From: Hysterium pulicare CBS 123377
Lineage: Eukaryota; Ascomycota; Dothideomycetes; Hysteriales; Hysteriaceae
Reading direction: 5' to 3'
NCBI GenBank assembly: GCA_000467715.1
Contig: AJFK01000729.1
Location: 1 to 34,578, forward strand
DNA: 34,578 nucleotides
Positions within the stretch are counted from its first letter, which is position 1; each line of letters starts with the position of its first letter. Positions 33,476-34,578 of the stretch are shown here, one piece after another. The notes below the pieces were generated by a model, which made no database searches, was not told the DNA's origin, and saw only the letters and a list, made by a program, of their open reading frames with translations. The position numbers were made by a program, and so were the translations under genes.

Positions 33476-34336
33476 CTATTCAAAAATTGCCACTGCTCTC
33501 ATTGGACCCCCACTCCCTTCTCTAATCTTCAAAGGAAATCCTACAAACCTAAACCTTCCCCTCCCGACCACTTCCTCCAAATTATCTAATCCCTCCATAT
33601 GCGTGATCCCCCTCTCCCCACATGCATTATGCGCCTGAAAGTTCAACTCACCTTCAGGAGCTGGACTCACGGCCTCAACGCCAAACATTTTGCATCCTTT
33701 GTCTGCGAGCCAATGAACAGCTTCGAGAGATAGGCCCGGGAAATCATGTTGCCAGCGCGGATCATCAAAGGGAATGCGCTTGTTGTAGGCCATGTAGAGG
33801 AGCACGGTGTCGCCTTCTTGGATCTCCTCTCCGGATTTGGCCAACGCGTCTTCCATCTCGGCGACAGAGATTGAGGCACCAAGTTCGACGTAGGAGAAGT
33901 CCAAGCAGAATGCTGAGGTGTAGAAATTCGAGAGCGGCATTTGATCTATAGAGAGTGCGCCGGGTGTGGGATCGAAATGCTTGGGTGCATCGACATGTGT
34001 TCCGGCGTGGTCGCTCATTGAAATGGCGTAGGAAGAAGAACGAAGAACCGTGTTGCCGGCGCGTTTAGGTTGATGTGTATCCCATGGCGTGATGATCACG
34101 GGTGGGTGGAAGGGATGCGCTGGGCTGCGATGGTAGAGCTCGCGGCTGAGATCGATGATTTTTGGAGATTTCTTTTCAATGGCTGTCGTGGCATGCCTTC
34201 GATCCGATATGAAGGTATTTGGAACGTCGTGCATGAAAGTCTCCTTTGTTCGCAGCGCATGGAAATGTGGCTGTGGAGTCCAGATCAGTATGGGTCTCCG
34301 GAGGCATAGCACGGGACAGTGTCTTTGCAGTAACAT
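33476..34336 (-). CDS. Cyclase / kynurenine-formamidase-fold metal hydrolase
   Basis: Single exon, 286 aa; an internal start at 34234 (M35) would remove a basic leader that could be a mitochondrial signal. The metal-binding motif of the cyclase family (PF04199; KynB-like) is clear: SDHAGTHVDAPKHF with H110, H114, D116 and H120. KIIDLSRELYH, EGDTVLLYMAY and the C-terminal ITHMEGLDNLEEV (family HxxLLxxGIxxxExLxNL) also fit. Members hydrolyse N-formylkynurenine, isatin or similar cyclic or formyl amides using zinc or manganese. The substrate is not decided by sequence. It lies on the same strand as the amidase, 1.6 kb upstream, so the two could share a pathway for nitrogen compounds, but they are separate transcription units. 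Confidence 0.9.
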   Translation of the reverse strand: MLLQRHCPVLCLRRPILIWTPQPHFHALRTKETFMHDVPNTFISDRRHATTAIEKKSPKIIDLSRELYHRSPAHPFHPPVIITPWDTHQPKRAGNTVLRSSSYAISMSDHAGTHVDAPKHFDPTPGALSIDQMPLSNFYTSAFCLDFSYVELGASISVAEMEDALAKSGEEIQEGDTVLLYMAYNKRIPFDDPRWQHDFPGLSLEAVHWLADKGCKMFGVEAVSPAPEGELNFQAHNACGERGITHMEGLDNLEEVVGRGRFRFVGFPLKIREGSGGPMRAVAIFE

Positions 34337-34347
34337 AGCCGTTACTG
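34328..34347. promoter_or_regulatory. Inverted repeat across the cyclase start codon
   Basis: CAGTAAC, a 6-nt spacer, then GTTACTG. The arms are 7 bp and perfect, and the start codon (34334-34336) lies at the arm/loop border. In the RNA this would be a small hairpin; alternatively it is chance. Confidence 0.25.
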
Positions 34348-34578
34348 ATTTACTTCAGAGATCGAAACGACTTTTTTTCGAGGCCAGGGATTGAAGCAAA
34401 GAAAACATGTCTGAATGCAGACCTTGTGACGTTGATAGGTCGATGGGTTGGCCGCAGCCCGCCGATAAGATAGATAAGCTCCCCGCATCTTCGCCTCGGA
34501 AATTATATGTCATAGGCATTTATTTCCGGACAAGAGAATCTACAACAGCTTGAAGAAGAGTTTGATTAAGCTCAACCA

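Overview
The window is nuclear DNA of a filamentous ascomycete (Pezizomycotina). The evidence is split genes with 45-91 nt introns (GT...AG, CTAAC/CTGAT-like branch sites), HET-domain and fungal-type NACHT (STAND) proteins, and a set of secreted hydrolases (GH11, GH3 with PA14, sedolisin, CPAF-like S41 peptidase). The species cannot be read from the sequence. A plant-decaying or plant-associated lifestyle is an inference from the enzymes. All gene models come from joining open frames by splice signals, phase and family consensus; no transcript data were available.

Layout, left to right. (1) 1-893: 3' part of a Pro/Gly-rich repetitive protein. (2) 2788-7134: a HET-domain gene (+) and a NACHT STAND gene (-), tail to tail 179 bp apart, which looks like a cell-death/allorecognition locus. 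(3) 7720-12619: a secreted CPAF-like S41 peptidase and a GH11 xylanase, both +. (4) 13256-15722: a second HET gene (-) with two predicted membrane segments. (5) 16820-18451: a RING-type gene (-) whose first RING cysteine is missing, head to head with a frameshifted relative (+) that keeps that cysteine. (6) 19658-20635: a bZIP transcription factor of the Cys3/MetR/Zip1 type. (7) 22344-29590: a secreted GH3 glycosidase with PA14 insert and a seven-exon sedolisin. (8) 30202-34336: an amidase-signature enzyme and a cyclase/formamidase-fold enzyme, both -, with a perfect 22-bp palindrome in the amidase promoter region.

Two themes are interleaved. One is self/non-self recognition and regulated death (two HET proteins, one STAND protein, RING relatives). 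The other is nutrient release outside the cell (xylanase, GH3 glycosidase, sedolisin, S41 peptidase), followed by intracellular amide/ester hydrolysis (amidase, cyclase). The long intergenic stretches (0.3-2 kb) show no further convincing genes, tRNAs or transposons.
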